From positions 1-41,629 of the forward strand of contig JAKCDL010000019.1 in NCBI GenBank assembly GCA_021841935.1: a DNA stretch of 41,629 nucleotides, in the 5' to 3' direction. The position numbers were made by a program, and so were the translations under genes. This DNA comes from Actinomycetes bacterium. Its GTDB lineage: Bacteria > Actinomycetota > Acidimicrobiia > Acidimicrobiales > Acidimicrobiaceae. A model generated the notes under the pieces. The model worked only from the letters and a program-made list of their open reading frames with translations. It did no database searches and was not told the origin of the DNA. Within the stretch, counting starts at the first letter, position 1. Each line of letters begins with the position of its first letter. This document shows positions 1-8,953 of the stretch, in pieces.

Positions 1-639
1 GAACGGCCGGTTTGCCTCATCTGCCTCAACCCAGAAGAGTTTGGTGTTGTCGCTATTGAAGTCGAGGCCATAGGTCGCATTAGAGACTGGCACTTCGTAG
101 GTCTCGCCGTTAGTCAGGTTCTTTATAAATACCCGAAACAGTTCGTTGCCGGCGGTATCCATTGAATAGGCGATGGTCTCTTCATCGTCGGAGAGGCAAC
201 TCGATCCAAGGGCAAAGTAGGGCTGATCCTTCGCAAGCTCATTCTCGTCCAAGATCAACTTCCAGTTATCGCGATCCTTTTGCCCCTCTAGGCCAAGCGA
301 AGCGTCGTATCGGTAGTGCTTGTCGTACTGGTCTTCTTTGTCGGACGAGTTGAAGTAGTAGTAGTGACGCCTAAGAAAGGGTACCGATTGGTCGTCGAGC
401 TTGATTCGAGAGATAAATTCGTTGTAGAACTTCTCCTTGAGAGGCTCAATTTGGTCGAAGAAGCTCTTGGCGTGGGCGTTCTCCTCCTCGATATAGGAGA
501 GTGCATCAGGATCGGAAGAATCCTTTATCCAGTAGTAGTTGTCAATTCGATCGGAGCCTAACCCCATCAATATTGTCGGAACCTGTTTTGGAGGTTTTGG
601 AGTGTTGATGGATTTGAAGATTTTGTTTGCTAAAGACAC
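1..639 (-). CDS. ptrB: Oligopeptidase B (protease II, S9A family), N-terminal part, cut by the window edge
   Basis: Translation of the minus strand gives one continuous frame running off the window at base 1. It starts with a Pro/Lys-rich segment followed by RIDNYYWIKD and SYIEEENAHAKSFF. This is the usual opening of prolyl-oligopeptidase S9A proteins (R-x-D-x-Y-x-W-[LI]-[RK]-D, then E-N-x-Y). The rest resembles the beta-propeller of oligopeptidase B, with YYFNSSD, CLSDDEETIAYSMD and KLFWVEADEANRPF. The catalytic Ser/Asp/His domain lies outside the window. The family cleaves short peptides after basic residues in the cytoplasm. The proposed start is GTG at 639; TTG at 669 is an alternative, and an in-frame stop lies just above it at about 699. 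There is no clear Shine-Dalgarno for either. The gene diverges from sufB across a 200-base intergenic region. Confidence 0.82.
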   Translation of the reverse strand, partial: MSLANKIFKSINTPKPPKQVPTILMGLGSDRIDNYYWIKDSSDPDALSYIEEENAHAKSFFDQIEPLKEKFYNEFISRIKLDDQSVPFLRRHYYYFNSSDKEDQYDKHYRYDASLGLEGQKDRDNWKLILDENELAKDQPYFALGSSCLSDDEETIAYSMDTAGNELFRVFIKNLTNGETYEVPVSNATYGLDFNSDNTKLFWVEADEANRPF

Positions 640-737
640 ACCATAGACATTAGATGTTCTAGATAGCAATTTTTGCCGATTGTGATTTCGCGTTGGTTAG
701 GCGGTATCTGTTGACATCCATTTGCGGCTTGATATGT

Positions 738-763
738 ATTTCTACTATCTAGATAGTAGAAAT
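738..763. promoter_or_regulatory. SUF operator 1: perfect 26-bp palindrome upstream of sufB
   Basis: A perfect palindrome with 13-bp arms (left arm ATTTCTACTATCT) lies about 90 bases upstream of the sufB start. Its core, ACTATC-N2-GATAGT, recurs upstream of sufD (9058-9071) and upstream of the sufC2 operon (18196-18209). A possible -35 TTGATA at 729-734 places the palindrome over the promoter, so repressor-type control is plausible. Which protein binds it cannot be told from the sequence. Confidence 0.7.
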
Positions 764-840
764 GAAGATGAACCATTAGTGTTGTATGTAGATGTATCAG
801 TGTGCGAACGCACACTTCGAAGGCCATCGAGGAGCTATCT

Positions 841-2241
841 ATGAGTACAGTCGATCTCGACCTCGGTAAGTACAAGCTTGGTTGGGCAGATAAAGAAGAC
901 TACGTCTTTAAGCCTAAAAAAGGTCTGAATCAAGAGATCGTAGAAGAGATGTCTTGGATGAAGAGCGAGCCGGAGTGGATGCGGCAATTCCGATTGAAGT
1001 CACTTCGTAACTTCGAAAAGAAGCCAATGCTTCCTTGGTTCTCTGTCAACATGCCCGATATCGACTTCAACGATATCTACTACTACATAAAGCCTACTGA
1101 AAAGCAGGTATCTTCCTGGGATCAACTGCCAGAGTCGGTAAAGGCTACCTATGAGAAGCTTGGTATTCCTGAGGCAGAGCGTAAATATCTTGCCGGTGTA
1201 ACAGCTCAATATGAGTCTGAGGTGGTCTACCACCGCAATCGCGAGGACCTTGAAGCCATCGGCGTGATCTTCTGCGATATGGATACCGCCGTTAGAGAGT
1301 ATCCGGAGTTGGTGCAGCAGTACTTTGGAACTATCATTCCTCCTAATGACAATAAATTTGCTGCTTTAAATTCAGCGGTATGGTCGGGTGGATCATTCAT
1401 TTACGTGCCACCTGGTGTTGAGGTTGACATGCCACTGCAGGCATACTTCCGAATCAACGCCGAAAATATGGGCCAATTTGAAAGAACGTTAATCATCGCT
1501 GATGAGGGCGCGAAGGTTCACTATATCGAAGGGTGTTCAGCCCCTGTCTACACCACTGACTCCCTCCACTCTGCAGTTGTTGAGTTGATTGCTAAGCCAG
1601 GTGCTCGAATCACTTATACGACGATACAGAATTGGTCCAATAACGTCTACAACTTGGTAACCAAGCGAGCAGTGGCCGAAACCGAGGCGCGAGTCGAATG
1701 GATCGATGGCAACATTGGATCCAAGCTCACTATGAAGTACCCAGCTGTATATCTCATGGGTCCAAAGGCGACTGGAGAAGTCCTATCCGTAGCGTACGCT
1801 GGCGCAGGACAGCACCAAGATGCAGGTGCCAAGATGGTCCACGCAGCACCTGAGACCACCTCAACTATCGTCTCAAAGTCGATCTCCAAGGATGGCGGAA
1901 AGACAACATATCGCGGTTTGGTACACGTCGATGAGGGGGCTCATGGCGCTAAGAGCTTCGTGAGGTGCGATGCACTTTTGCTTGATGACTATTCGATATC
2001 AGAGACCAAACCATATATGGAGGTTGGAGAAGAGAAGGCTCAAATCGGCCACGAGGCGACAGTCTCAAAGATCGGTGACGATCAGCTCTTCTATCTAATG
2101 AGTCGTGGACTAACTGAATCTGCTGCTATGAGCTTGATCGTCAACGGTTTCATCGAACCAGTAACTAGGACGCTCCCAATGGAGTATGCAGTTGAGTGGT
2201 CTCGGTTGATCGAGCTCCAGATGGATGGATCGATTGGCTAG
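841..2241 (+). CDS. sufB: Fe-S cluster assembly scaffold protein SufB
   Basis: SufB is the scaffold subunit of the SufBC2D complex that assembles Fe-S clusters from SufS-derived sulfur. The 466-residue length fits the family. The C-terminal part carries the conserved cysteine in FVRCDALLL (equivalent to E. coli Cys405) and the [17 protein letters not shown] segment. These are followed by the SRGL and IVNGF motifs shared by SufB and SufD. An upstream ATG at 802 is in frame, but ATG 841 is preceded by GGAG at 834-837 with normal spacing and gives the usual N-terminus ([15 protein letters not shown]). sufB stands alone here, 7 kb from sufD, whereas most actinobacteria have one sufBDCSU cluster. 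A strong hairpin follows at 2308-2345. The 26-bp palindrome at 738-763 is the likely control site. Confidence 0.95.
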   Translation: MSTVDLDLGKYKLGWADKEDYVFKPKKGLNQEIVEEMSWMKSEPEWMRQFRLKSLRNFEKKPMLPWFSVNMPDIDFNDIYYYIKPTEKQVSSWDQLPESVKATYEKLGIPEAERKYLAGVTAQYESEVVYHRNREDLEAIGVIFCDMDTAVREYPELVQQYFGTIIPPNDNKFAALNSAVWSGGSFIYVPPGVEVDMPLQAYFRINAENMGQFERTLIIADEGAKVHYIEGCSAPVYTTDSLHSAVVELIAKPGARITYTTIQNWSNNVYNLVTKRAVAETEARVEWIDGNIGSKLTMKYPAVYLMGPKATGEVLSVAYAGAGQHQDAGAKMVHAAPETTSTIVSKSISKDGGKTTYRGLVHVDEGAHGAKSFVRCDALLLDDYSISETKPYMEVGEEKAQIGHEATVSKIGDDQLFYLMSRGLTESAAMSLIVNGFIEPVTRTLPMEYAVEWSRLIELQMDGSIG

Positions 2242-2307
2242 GGTGCATTATCGTCTTTTACAGGGCTAACGATGGTTGATTGGTCCTGATTTGATGAAGC
2301 CAAAGTC

Positions 2308-2345
2308 TCCAATGCGGAGACCCAAAAAAGGGTCTCCGCATTGGA
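2308..2345. terminator. Hairpin terminator between convergent sufB and the MDMPI-like gene
   Basis: A 16-bp perfect stem (left arm TCCAATGCGGAGACCC) with an A6 loop is followed by CTTTAA. It lies 66 bases past the sufB stop and upstream, on the plus strand, of the 3' end of the convergent gene at 2471. The T-tract is short, so termination efficiency is uncertain. Confidence 0.75.
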
Positions 2346-2470
2346 CTTTAAAGGCGCCTTCTTGCCTTCCAAAGAAGGTGCAACCTCGTTTGCTGCTGGA
2401 TTGAAGCTACTTGGCTCTCGGGATAAGTAAGCACGCGTAGAAGTTCGAAGACGCTAACTGATAGTAAGGG

Positions 2471-3196
2471 TCAGACTGTAACGTACTTCTTCCAGATAGC
2501 AGACGCCTCGTTTTCGCCATCGCTAGTCCAACGGTTCCAAACGAACTTATAGAGGTTAGATGGCGATGAGATGTATTCGATGTCAGCGACTGTGCGATGT
2601 GGGCTATGGTGAATATGGTTTTTGCCTATCGTGAACGCCTCCGAGAAGGATGAGTCATCGGCTGTAAGGCGAATTGTAATGTCATGGTCGGGACCTTTGA
2701 AGTCATTTTCGAGGCGCGCTAGAAACGTCTCTCTAAATTCTTCAACCCCGTCAATGGAAAATGTGTCGTCAAAGGTGTACTCCGCCGCCCTTTTTACGTC
2801 AATCGAGGCTAGCGCATCGAGCAGGTGGATTGCAGTTTCATGTGCTATTCGACGCTCAATCCAGTGCTTATTTTGATTCATTCCAGTCCAATTCCAGCAG
2901 TGAGTGTTGGAGTCGACTTGCGCAAGGCGCGCTATTAGTGCGTCACGCGTTATTAGGTATCGCTCTAGAGCTTCAGCTCCGGTGTGGTTGATATCTGGAG
3001 CTTTCGGTGGTTCAGTGGCGCCAATGCGCAGATTCATCCTGTGGTAGACGTTAGCTAGGTGTGAGATTAAATGAGACATCGTCCATCCTTCAAGGGGAAC
3101 GTCAGCATCTAGCCCCGATTCAACCGCTAGCGCATAGAGAGCATCACTTACCCTTTGGAACTCTTCGATGTATGATCCGTGGAATTTATAAGCCAT
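2471..3196 (-). CDS. Mycothiol-dependent maleylpyruvate isomerase (MDMPI/DinB-like) family protein
   Basis: A 241-residue protein with the N-terminal four-helix MDMPI/DinB-like domain typical of actinobacteria. The diagnostic segment is GWTMSHLISHLANVYHRM at about residues 37-54. Here the first metal-ligand His of the family falls in SHLISHLA, and a further His pair (AHETAIHLLDAL) lies near residue 140. The C-terminal third is the variable MDMPI_C-like part. Characterised relatives are thiol-dependent, metal-binding isomerases or transferases that use mycothiol. The substrate here cannot be inferred. The start is ATG 3196 with a weak ribosome site. The gene stands alone on the minus strand, 62 bases downstream of the histidine kinase stop, and could be read through from that operon. 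Confidence 0.72.
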   Translation of the reverse strand: MAYKFHGSYIEEFQRVSDALYALAVESGLDADVPLEGWTMSHLISHLANVYHRMNLRIGATEPPKAPDINHTGAEALERYLITRDALIARLAQVDSNTHCWNWTGMNQNKHWIERRIAHETAIHLLDALASIDVKRAAEYTFDDTFSIDGVEEFRETFLARLENDFKGPDHDITIRLTADDSSFSEAFTIGKNHIHHSPHRTVADIEYISSPSNLYKFVWNRWTSDGENEASAIWKKYVTV

Positions 3197-3258
3197 TCCG
3201 ATAAGCTATCAACTAAAGGCGGATTCCGTCATCGATCCGGCGAAACATATTCAAAAAG

Positions 3259-4830
3259 TTAATTACTTAGAGCCTCGTTAGCGGCTCCAGAGTTCACGTC
3301 GGATAACGTCGGTGGATCATCGACCGTTAGGGGCAGCTCAACGTATACCGTTACTCCTTTTCCAGGTCCATCCGATGCTATCCAGCTTCTTCCTGAATGA
3401 GCTGAAACAATGGATGCAACCAGGGAAAGCCCAAGTCCTGCTCCACCTGCGGCGCGGGTTCGTGAGGGGTCTGCACGGTAGAAGCGTTCAAAGACGTGTT
3501 CTAGCTGCTCTTTAGTGAGACCTGGCCCGTCGTCGGAGACGCTTAGAAGCAACTTTCCCTCGTCGCTTGAGTGTCTTTGCAGAGTAACTGTAGCTTTTGT
3601 GTCAGGGTAGGTGTGACTTCGTAAGTTGGACATTAAGTTAGCAACGACTTGTGTAAGCCGTGGCATATCACCGATTACGTGGAGGTCGTCTTCGACGTGT
3701 AGTTCTATCGGTCTTTCAGGTTCAACCACTCGCGCATCAGCGACTACATCGTTGACAACTTTAGAGAAGTTGACGTCCATCTTGGCTAGTTCCCGAGCCT
3801 GGTCGAGTCTTGCCAATAAAAGAAGGTCTTCAACAAGGCCAGCCATACGTTCGCTCTCTCGACCAATTCGAGTAGCAGCGAGGAGCATATCTTCATGGGT
3901 TACGATCAATCCAGTCTCGATCAACTCGGCGTACCCTCGAATCGATGTTAGTGGAGTACGAAGTTCATGGGATGCATCGGCTACGAATCGCTTGAGACGC
4001 CCCTCAGACTCTTGTCGCCGTCCAATCTCATCTTCGATAGTAGAGAGCATGTAGTTCAGGGCATTTGCCAACTTCTCAACTTCGGTATCTCGCGACGTCG
4101 CTTCAATACGTCGTGAAAGGTCGCCCTCGGAGATCTGCACCGCTGTTTCGGTCATTCGATCGAGAGGGGAAAGGCCAAGGCCAATTAGGTAGGTTCCGAG
4201 GGAGATTATCAAGATCAGAAGTATTAGCGAGACCAAAGTAGTGACAAGTGCAAGTCTTGCAAGTGTTGCTTGAAGGTCGCTTTCGGATAAGGCGAGGATT
4301 ACGTATGAGTTGGGTGCGTTGCCGAGGTTCTCTGCGAGTACGCGAAACTCTTGATGGTGATCACCAATTGCAGGCACCGAAGTCGGGACCCCAATTGCGA
4401 TATTTCCGGCGGTAGTTTTGGTCGGCAGGACGATCTTGGGCTCTGGCCCCTGTTTGGTATTTGCTTCAACGAATGCCACGGTGAATACGACGTGGTTTCC
4501 ATTTACTATCTCACCCCACGATCCATTTGGTACCATAGCGCTTGGGCCGGGGTTTTGACGACCTTGGAAGGAGTCGAAGAGGGCTTGAGCGGTTGCGCCT
4601 ATCGTCGTTTGAAGTTGTTGATCGAGCTTTCCGATCAGGAAAGATCGAAGGGCGGTATACGTTGTTAGGTCGGCTACGGCTAGCCCAGCTGCCACCAATA
4701 AGGCTACAGTTATCACTAACTTCGCCTTGAGAGTCGACTTTGACTTGAGGCTTTTTTGATCGTTGCCAACAACTGGGACTCCAAGCGACTTCTCTATCTG
4801 CTTTGTTAGAAACTTTTTGGCCAAGTTCAC
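3259..4830 (-). CDS. Two-component sensor histidine kinase (MprB/TcrY-like)
   Basis: A 523-residue membrane kinase. A basic cytoplasmic N-terminus (1-35) is followed by TM1 (about 36-58), an extracytoplasmic sensor region (about 60-188) and TM2 (about 191-216). Next come a HAMP segment (about 217-270), HisKA with phospho-acceptor His288 in DASHELRTPL, and a HATPase domain with DDGPGL and GGAGLGLSLV. The N-box reads NLMSNLRSHT, keeping the metal-binding Asn but departing from the usual NAxKHT. The start is GTG 4830; the gene follows its response regulator by 32 bases. The kinase presumably phosphorylates the regulator at 4863-5609, and the upstream HtrA protease suggests an envelope-stress signal. 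The ligand is unknown. Confidence 0.9.
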   Translation of the reverse strand: MNLAKKFLTKQIEKSLGVPVVGNDQKSLKSKSTLKAKLVITVALLVAAGLAVADLTTYTALRSFLIGKLDQQLQTTIGATAQALFDSFQGRQNPGPSAMVPNGSWGEIVNGNHVVFTVAFVEANTKQGPEPKIVLPTKTTAGNIAIGVPTSVPAIGDHHQEFRVLAENLGNAPNSYVILALSESDLQATLARLALVTTLVSLILLILIISLGTYLIGLGLSPLDRMTETAVQISEGDLSRRIEATSRDTEVEKLANALNYMLSTIEDEIGRRQESEGRLKRFVADASHELRTPLTSIRGYAELIETGLIVTHEDMLLAATRIGRESERMAGLVEDLLLLARLDQARELAKMDVNFSKVVNDVVADARVVEPERPIELHVEDDLHVIGDMPRLTQVVANLMSNLRSHTYPDTKATVTLQRHSSDEGKLLLSVSDDGPGLTKEQLEHVFERFYRADPSRTRAAGGAGLGLSLVASIVSAHSGRSWIASDGPGKGVTVYVELPLTVDDPPTLSDVNSGAANEALSN

Positions 4831-4862
4831 TTGTAATCCAATCAGGGCTAGTAGTGGCGGAA

Positions 4863-5609
4863 TTATCCCTCGAAGTTTGAGGGCATCCTCATTGAGTAGC
4901 CGGCTCCGCGGACGGTGCGGATAAGCGACGGTTCATTGTCGCGATCTATCTTTCGCCTCAGATAAGAGATGTAGGTCTCTACGATGTTGGCGTCGCCTCC
5001 AAAGTCGTAGTGCCAAACGTGGTCGAGAATTTGGCTCTTTGAGACCACTCTTCGCGCATTTTCCATAAGGTACTGAAGGAGGTTGAACTCGGTGGAAGTT
5101 AACTCCACCGGTTCACCTCCCCTAAATACCTCGTGAGTTTCAAGATCGAGGATAAGATCTGCGAAGACGATTCGACTTGAAGTCTCAGCCTCTTTTCGGG
5201 TTCTGCGAATGATTGCGTCGACTCTAGCAGCGAGTTCTTCGAGTGAGAATGGTTTGGTGACGTAGTCGTCTCCACCAATCTTTAGACCTGTTACCTTGTC
5301 TTCGGTGGTATCTTTCGCCGTCAGAAAGATGATTGGTGTCTCGAACTTCTCCATTCGCAATCTACGAGCGACCTCAAATCCATCGAGCTCGGGCATCATC
5401 ACATCTAGGAGGATGATATCAGGAGAGAAAGAGCGCACCTTTTCGATTCCTTCTCTAGCTCCACCAGCCTTCTCGACTTTGTACCCTTGGAAACCAAGGG
5501 CCATCGCTACTAAGTCCGTGATCGACGACTCGTCGTCGATCACTAGGACGCGTGGAGCATTCGAACTCTCTGCCAATTTGAACTCACCTTTTATCGCGAA
5601 CGACGACAA
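4863..5609 (-). CDS. OmpR/PhoB-family response regulator
   Basis: A receiver domain (VLVIDDE acidic pocket, phospho-acceptor Asp69 in LLDVMMPE, Lys118 in DYVTKPF) is joined to a C-terminal winged helix. The latter shows LTSTEFNLLQYL, HVWHYDF and the terminal IRTVRGAGYSM, the hallmarks of OmpR/PhoB regulators such as MprA or TcrX. Two starts are possible: TTG 5609 (AAAGGA upstream) and TTG 5576 (AAAGGTGAG six bases upstream, possibly the better site, giving MAESSNAPRVLVIDDE). The gene sits between htrA (28 bases upstream) and its cognate kinase (32 bases downstream), so the three probably form one minus-strand operon. It likely controls its own operon and other envelope genes, but no binding site could be defined. 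Confidence 0.92.
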   Translation of the reverse strand: MSSFAIKGEFKLAESSNAPRVLVIDDESSITDLVAMALGFQGYKVEKAGGAREGIEKVRSFSPDIILLDVMMPELDGFEVARRLRMEKFETPIIFLTAKDTTEDKVTGLKIGGDDYVTKPFSLEELAARVDAIIRRTRKEAETSSRIVFADLILDLETHEVFRGGEPVELTSTEFNLLQYLMENARRVVSKSQILDHVWHYDFGGDANIVETYISYLRRKIDRDNEPSLIRTVRGAGYSMRMPSNFEG

Positions 5610-5637
5610 CCTATATCCTTTCGATACTAACTAACTT

Positions 5638-6978
5638 CTAGGCGACCGGTGCACTTGCTAGGGTAACCGGAGCGCTGTGGCTACCTTGGCTGTCCACCCA
5701 ATGTAGTGTTACCGTCGTACCTGCCTTGAATGCGTGGATTACCCTTACCAGCTCGGTGTCACTAGTTATGGTGGTGGCATTTACCTCGGTTATAACTGAT
5801 CCTGCGTTGACGCCAGCATTAGCAGCCGGCGATCCCGGAGTCACTTGGTCAACCAAGGCGCCAGTTGTGGACGTTGGTACTCCGATTTGGCTTGCAAGGG
5901 CGGGCGACATTGCCTGTACTCCCACTCCAAGGTAGCCATAACCGGCTACGGCATTAGCAGTTGTTGTTGGATTGGGATGAGCCTCAAGTTGTGAGACGAT
6001 TGGCAGTACTGAGTCGATTGATTCAGCAAAGCCGATGTTTTGAGCAGGCTCAGTACCGGTTCCAGAGTAGATGGCGGTGTTCATTCCTATTACCTGACCA
6101 GAGGAGTTTAGAAGTGGACCACCTGAGTTTCCTGGATTGATCGGGGCATCCGTCTGAATTAGATTCGACAAGGTTGCAGTAGAGGTCGATAGGGTTCTAT
6201 TCAAACCAGAGACTATTCCGCTCGTAACTGTTGGCATCCCTTGCAGGGCGAGTGCATTTCCAATTGCTACGACGCTGTCTCCTACTTGAACCGATGACGA
6301 CTTACCAAAGGTGACGGTCGGCAAATTAGATGCTCCTTGGATCTGGAGTACCGCTACGTCATGAGCGGTATCAGTTCCAATTACCGTTGCAGTATATGAC
6401 TTGTTCTGATTGAGTAGGGTCACGTGTATTTGACTGGCATTTGCTACTACGTGGGCATTTGTCAACACTTTGCCGTCCGATGTCATTATCATCCCGGTTC
6501 CAGCAGCCGTGAAAGAAGAAGTACCTCCAAAGAATCCATTTGAGGTCACGCCAGAGGTTGATATGTCGACGATCGCTGGTTCGACCTTAGCCAATATGGC
6601 TTGGATATTTGCCGTTCCACTGCTTGAAGTGATCGTTGCGGTAGATGAGGCTGTTGCAGGTTGTTGAACAATCGTGGTCGACGTTGAAGAGGATGCGGTA
6701 GTCGATCCGTGGCTAGCAAGCTTGTAACCACCATATCCACCTATGAAGCTAACGCCAAGAGCTGTGATAGCAACTCCGGCAATGAGCTTTCCACTCGATC
6801 CTCGCCTCTCTTTGCTGTAGCTTTGCGGTGCAGCCTTCGGAATCGAGGCCGTCCCGCCCATCTCGAAGGCGTTTGTTGGAACTTCTCTAATAAAACTGTC
6901 GCTATTCTGGGCTTTTCCTGAAAGTGCCGCCAGGTCTTCATCGAGCGGGTCTTCACCGTTGAATCTGTTTTCGTCCAT
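5638..6978 (-). CDS. HtrA/DegP-like membrane-anchored serine protease with PDZ domain
   Basis: A 446-residue trypsin-fold protease. A charged cytoplasmic N-terminus (1-60) leads to one membrane segment (about 64-87), a Ser/Thr-rich linker and the catalytic domain. The triad is His176 in LTNAHVVA, Asp207 in DTAHDVAVL and Ser285 in PGNSGGPLL. A PDZ domain follows (about 345-440, starting YGYLGVGVQ). The start ATG 6978 is chosen because AAGGAG lies eight bases upstream; an in-frame ATG at 6999 lacks such a site. The topology places protease and PDZ outside the membrane, as in mycobacterial PepD/HtrA, for quality control of misfolded envelope proteins. It is the first gene of an htrA - regulator - kinase operon, which fits an envelope-stress loop in which the protease is both output and modulator. 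Confidence 0.92.
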   Translation of the reverse strand: MDENRFNGEDPLDEDLAALSGKAQNSDSFIREVPTNAFEMGGTASIPKAAPQSYSKERRGSSGKLIAGVAITALGVSFIGGYGGYKLASHGSTTASSSTSTTIVQQPATASSTATITSSSGTANIQAILAKVEPAIVDISTSGVTSNGFFGGTSSFTAAGTGMIMTSDGKVLTNAHVVANASQIHVTLLNQNKSYTATVIGTDTAHDVAVLQIQGASNLPTVTFGKSSSVQVGDSVVAIGNALALQGMPTVTSGIVSGLNRTLSTSTATLSNLIQTDAPINPGNSGGPLLNSSGQVIGMNTAIYSGTGTEPAQNIGFAESIDSVLPIVSQLEAHPNPTTTANAVAGYGYLGVGVQAMSPALASQIGVPTSTTGALVDQVTPGSPAANAGVNAGSVITEVNATTITSDTELVRVIHAFKAGTTVTLHWVDSQGSHSAPVTLASAPVA

Positions 6979-7795
6979 CTCGTTAGCTCCTTGATTCATC
7001 TCTGCTACTATCCAAAATCTCGATAGCTACAACTTGGTATGTATCCACTATCAGGGGTGAACCTTTGAAATTTCTGAAACTCGCCTAAAGCGTTGCGGAA
7101 TGTTTTTTGTGGAAATGATGAGATTTAAAGAGTTGACCCCACCTTTCGTCGTTTGAGGCATCGGTGCAAGGTGGGACGTAGGGATTCGATAGCGTCGTTC
7201 TTCTGGAGTGTCCGGTGCGCAAGCTTTGTGATCAGAGAGGTGGAGCGGACTCGATGGAAATGTGGGAGTTGCGTTAAATGAAAAATTCCGAAGAGTTCCT
7301 TCGGGCTAGAACACTATCGTCGGTCTTGACCGTGGTGGTCAAGTCAGCTCGGCCTTCTAGGAGGAGAGAGGGGCCCCTTTTCAACTCTCTATTGGGTCGC
7401 AATATAGTTATCGGTAAAGTAGCCAAAAGCTTTAGGGTTTTTTGAAAGAAATTTTTATTTATTTTTTTGACGACACTTGGTTGTCGCAGAGGGACAGCGA
7501 TGAGGGTTTCATATCTCTATCGGAGCATGGAAAGCTAACTGAAAATTCGAGATGTTTCCTTAGCTTTGAGGAAATTCTCAATCGAGAGCAGGTTTTCGTC
7601 TGTGATTACAGGATAGTTTTACTATCAACCATCCTATTCCTAAGAGAATTGCCTACGATAGTAACTAGGTGGCGATAAGCTTGCCGATGAGGTTGACCTA
7701 CTTTCTAGGCCATACGCCGGATCGGCACACCGACGAGGATCTCCTCAGCAAAAGTGGGGCAAACGTGTTTGCTTTTCCGGTTCGGAGGTAAATGA
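6979..7795. other. Long intergenic region (about 0.8 kb) with several short hairpins, no convincing gene
   Basis: This is one of the longest gene-free stretches in the window. It must hold the promoters of htrA (minus) and of the gene at 7796 (plus). Short stems occur at 7288-7304 (CCGAAG/CTTCGG, 5-nt loop), 7325-7343 (CTTGACC/GGTCAAG, 5-nt loop) and 7759-7772 (GCAAAC/GTTTGC, followed by TTTT). A T-rich run lies at about 7438-7470. A 78-codon frame from TTG 7442 has no ribosome site and no recognisable protein character. I could not match the region to a known riboswitch or RNA family. Confidence 0.4.
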
Positions 7796-8131
7796 ATGAC
7801 GATGCGCGAAGAGTGTAAGCACTTCCAGAGCAGAACCTATAGCTCTGGTGAGGCGGCTCGATTTTGCGCTTTGAACTTGGCCCCTGAAGCACCGTTTCGC
7901 TGTCCCTCTAACTGCCCCAAATACGAACGACGCCTCGCAGACGTTGGTTGGAAGCACGGAAGCTTGATCCCAAAGCCTGTCGAGTCGGTTGAGGGTCTCG
8001 ATGAGCACTCTCGCGACATTGAGGAGCTTCTAGATCAAGCTGAGATGGTAGTGAATCTGGCAGTAGATGACGCACTCGCCGACATTAAGGAAGAGAAGCG
8101 AAAGCGCCTGCCCTTTTGGAAGCGCCGTTGA
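7796..8131 (+). CDS. Cysteine-rich hypothetical protein, possible metal or Fe-S binder
   Basis: A 111-residue protein with a strong ribosome site (GGAGGT at 7784-7789, six bases before ATG 7796). The N-terminal half holds four cysteines arranged C-x16-C-x11-C-x3-C (CKHF, FCALNLAPEA, RCPSNCPKYE), which suggests one bound zinc ion or Fe-S centre. The C-terminal half is acidic (about residues 60-98) and probably helical. It ends in a very basic tail (EEKRKRLPFWKRR) that could contact nucleic acid, membrane or ribosome. I do not recognise the family with certainty. It is convergent with the crotonase gene, whose stop lies 12 bases beyond its own. Confidence 0.75.
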   Translation: MTMREECKHFQSRTYSSGEAARFCALNLAPEAPFRCPSNCPKYERRLADVGWKHGSLIPKPVESVEGLDEHSRDIEELLDQAEMVVNLAVDDALADIKEEKRKRLPFWKRR

Positions 8132-8143
8132 AGTTCATAACCC

Positions 8144-8953
8144 CTACTCGCCTGTGAACTTTGGAGGGCGCCTCTCAACAAAGGCATTTATAGCCTCCCC
8201 TAGATCATTCGAACGGATGAAGGCAGAGTTCCACAGGGCGATGCGGTCTAAATTTGACTTTAGATCCTTGTCATAGACTGATCTGAGGATATCTTTAGTT
8301 CCTGCGGTCGCAAGTGGTGAGTTATCAGCGATTCTTTTGGCTAGAGCGATCCCTGCGGCTATGGCCTCTTCGCGATCGGGAAATACTCGAGATACAAGTC
8401 GTATTTCTTTGGCGTACTCGGCGCTAAAGTCATCGCCGGTGAGAGCTAATTCGGCGAGGTCTCCCCGAGAGATGATCGCTGGCAACCTTTGGAGTGTTCC
8501 TAGGTCGGCTACGATCGCTATCTTGGCCTCGCGTATTGAAAAGATGCTTTCGTTAGAGGTATATCTCACGTCGCAGGCGGAAATAAGATCGATTCCGCCA
8601 CCAATGCAGTATCCAGTAGGAATGGCAACTGTTGGCTGGTCAATCTCGCTCAATATCGAGAAGCTTTGCTGAAGTTGGAGAACCCTCTGGTACATGGTCC
8701 GTGCCGACTTTGCCACTGATCCCTTCTCAAAGTGGAGGATCGACTCTTTGAGATCTAGGCCAACTGTAAAGTCCTTGGTATTTGAGTAGAGAACGATCGC
8801 TCGGACTTCATCGTTTTGTGCAAGTTCTGTAACTGCGCGAGGTAGTTCCTCGAAGAAGGTGGGGTTCATGGCGTTTCGCTTGTCGCCACGGTTGAGGCGC
8901 AGATGGCCGATTGAGTCCTCAACTGCTATTTCAAAACATTCAAATTCTGTCAC
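8144..8953 (-). CDS. Enoyl-CoA hydratase/isomerase family protein, delta3,5-delta2,4-dienoyl-CoA isomerase-like
   Basis: A 269-residue crotonase fold. The oxyanion-hole segments are FTVGLDL (about 62-68) and GYCIGGGIDL (about 114-123). The sequence CDVRY, then REAKIAIVADLGTLQRLP, places Asp128, Glu142 and Asp150 where dienoyl-CoA isomerases (ECH1) carry their catalytic Asp/Glu/Asp trio. Hydratases would have Glu at a different position. It would shift double bonds during beta-oxidation of odd-position unsaturated fatty acids; this assignment rests on those residues. The start is GTG 8953 with no clear ribosome site. It lies between the Cys-rich gene and the divergent sufD promoter and has no obvious operon partner, although SDR and acyl-CoA dehydrogenase genes occur elsewhere in the window. 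Confidence 0.82.
   Translation of the reverse strand: MTEFECFEIAVEDSIGHLRLNRGDKRNAMNPTFFEELPRAVTELAQNDEVRAIVLYSNTKDFTVGLDLKESILHFEKGSVAKSARTMYQRVLQLQQSFSILSEIDQPTVAIPTGYCIGGGIDLISACDVRYTSNESIFSIREAKIAIVADLGTLQRLPAIISRGDLAELALTGDDFSAEYAKEIRLVSRVFPDREEAIAAGIALAKRIADNSPLATAGTKDILRSVYDKDLKSNLDRIALWNSAFIRSNDLGEAINAFVERRPPKFTGE

Noticed and set aside
162..561. Overlapping frames on both strands inside the first 600 bases
   Set aside because: They are low-complexity translations (Ser/Thr/Arg- or Val/Leu-rich). The minus-strand frame giving oligopeptidase B is continuous and recognisable over the same bases.
7030..7050. ACTATC upstream of htrA as a fourth SUF-type operator
   Set aside because: Only one half-site is present; the second half (GGGTGA instead of GATAGT) does not match. 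A similar half-site at 7312-7317 is also unpaired.
7370..7385. GGGGCCCC followed by TTTT as a terminator
   Set aside because: The palindrome has no loop, so it cannot form a proper hairpin; no upstream gene needs a terminator there.
7442..7678. A 78-codon frame starting at TTG
   Set aside because: No ribosome site, no recognisable motif, and it begins inside a T-rich run; probably chance.
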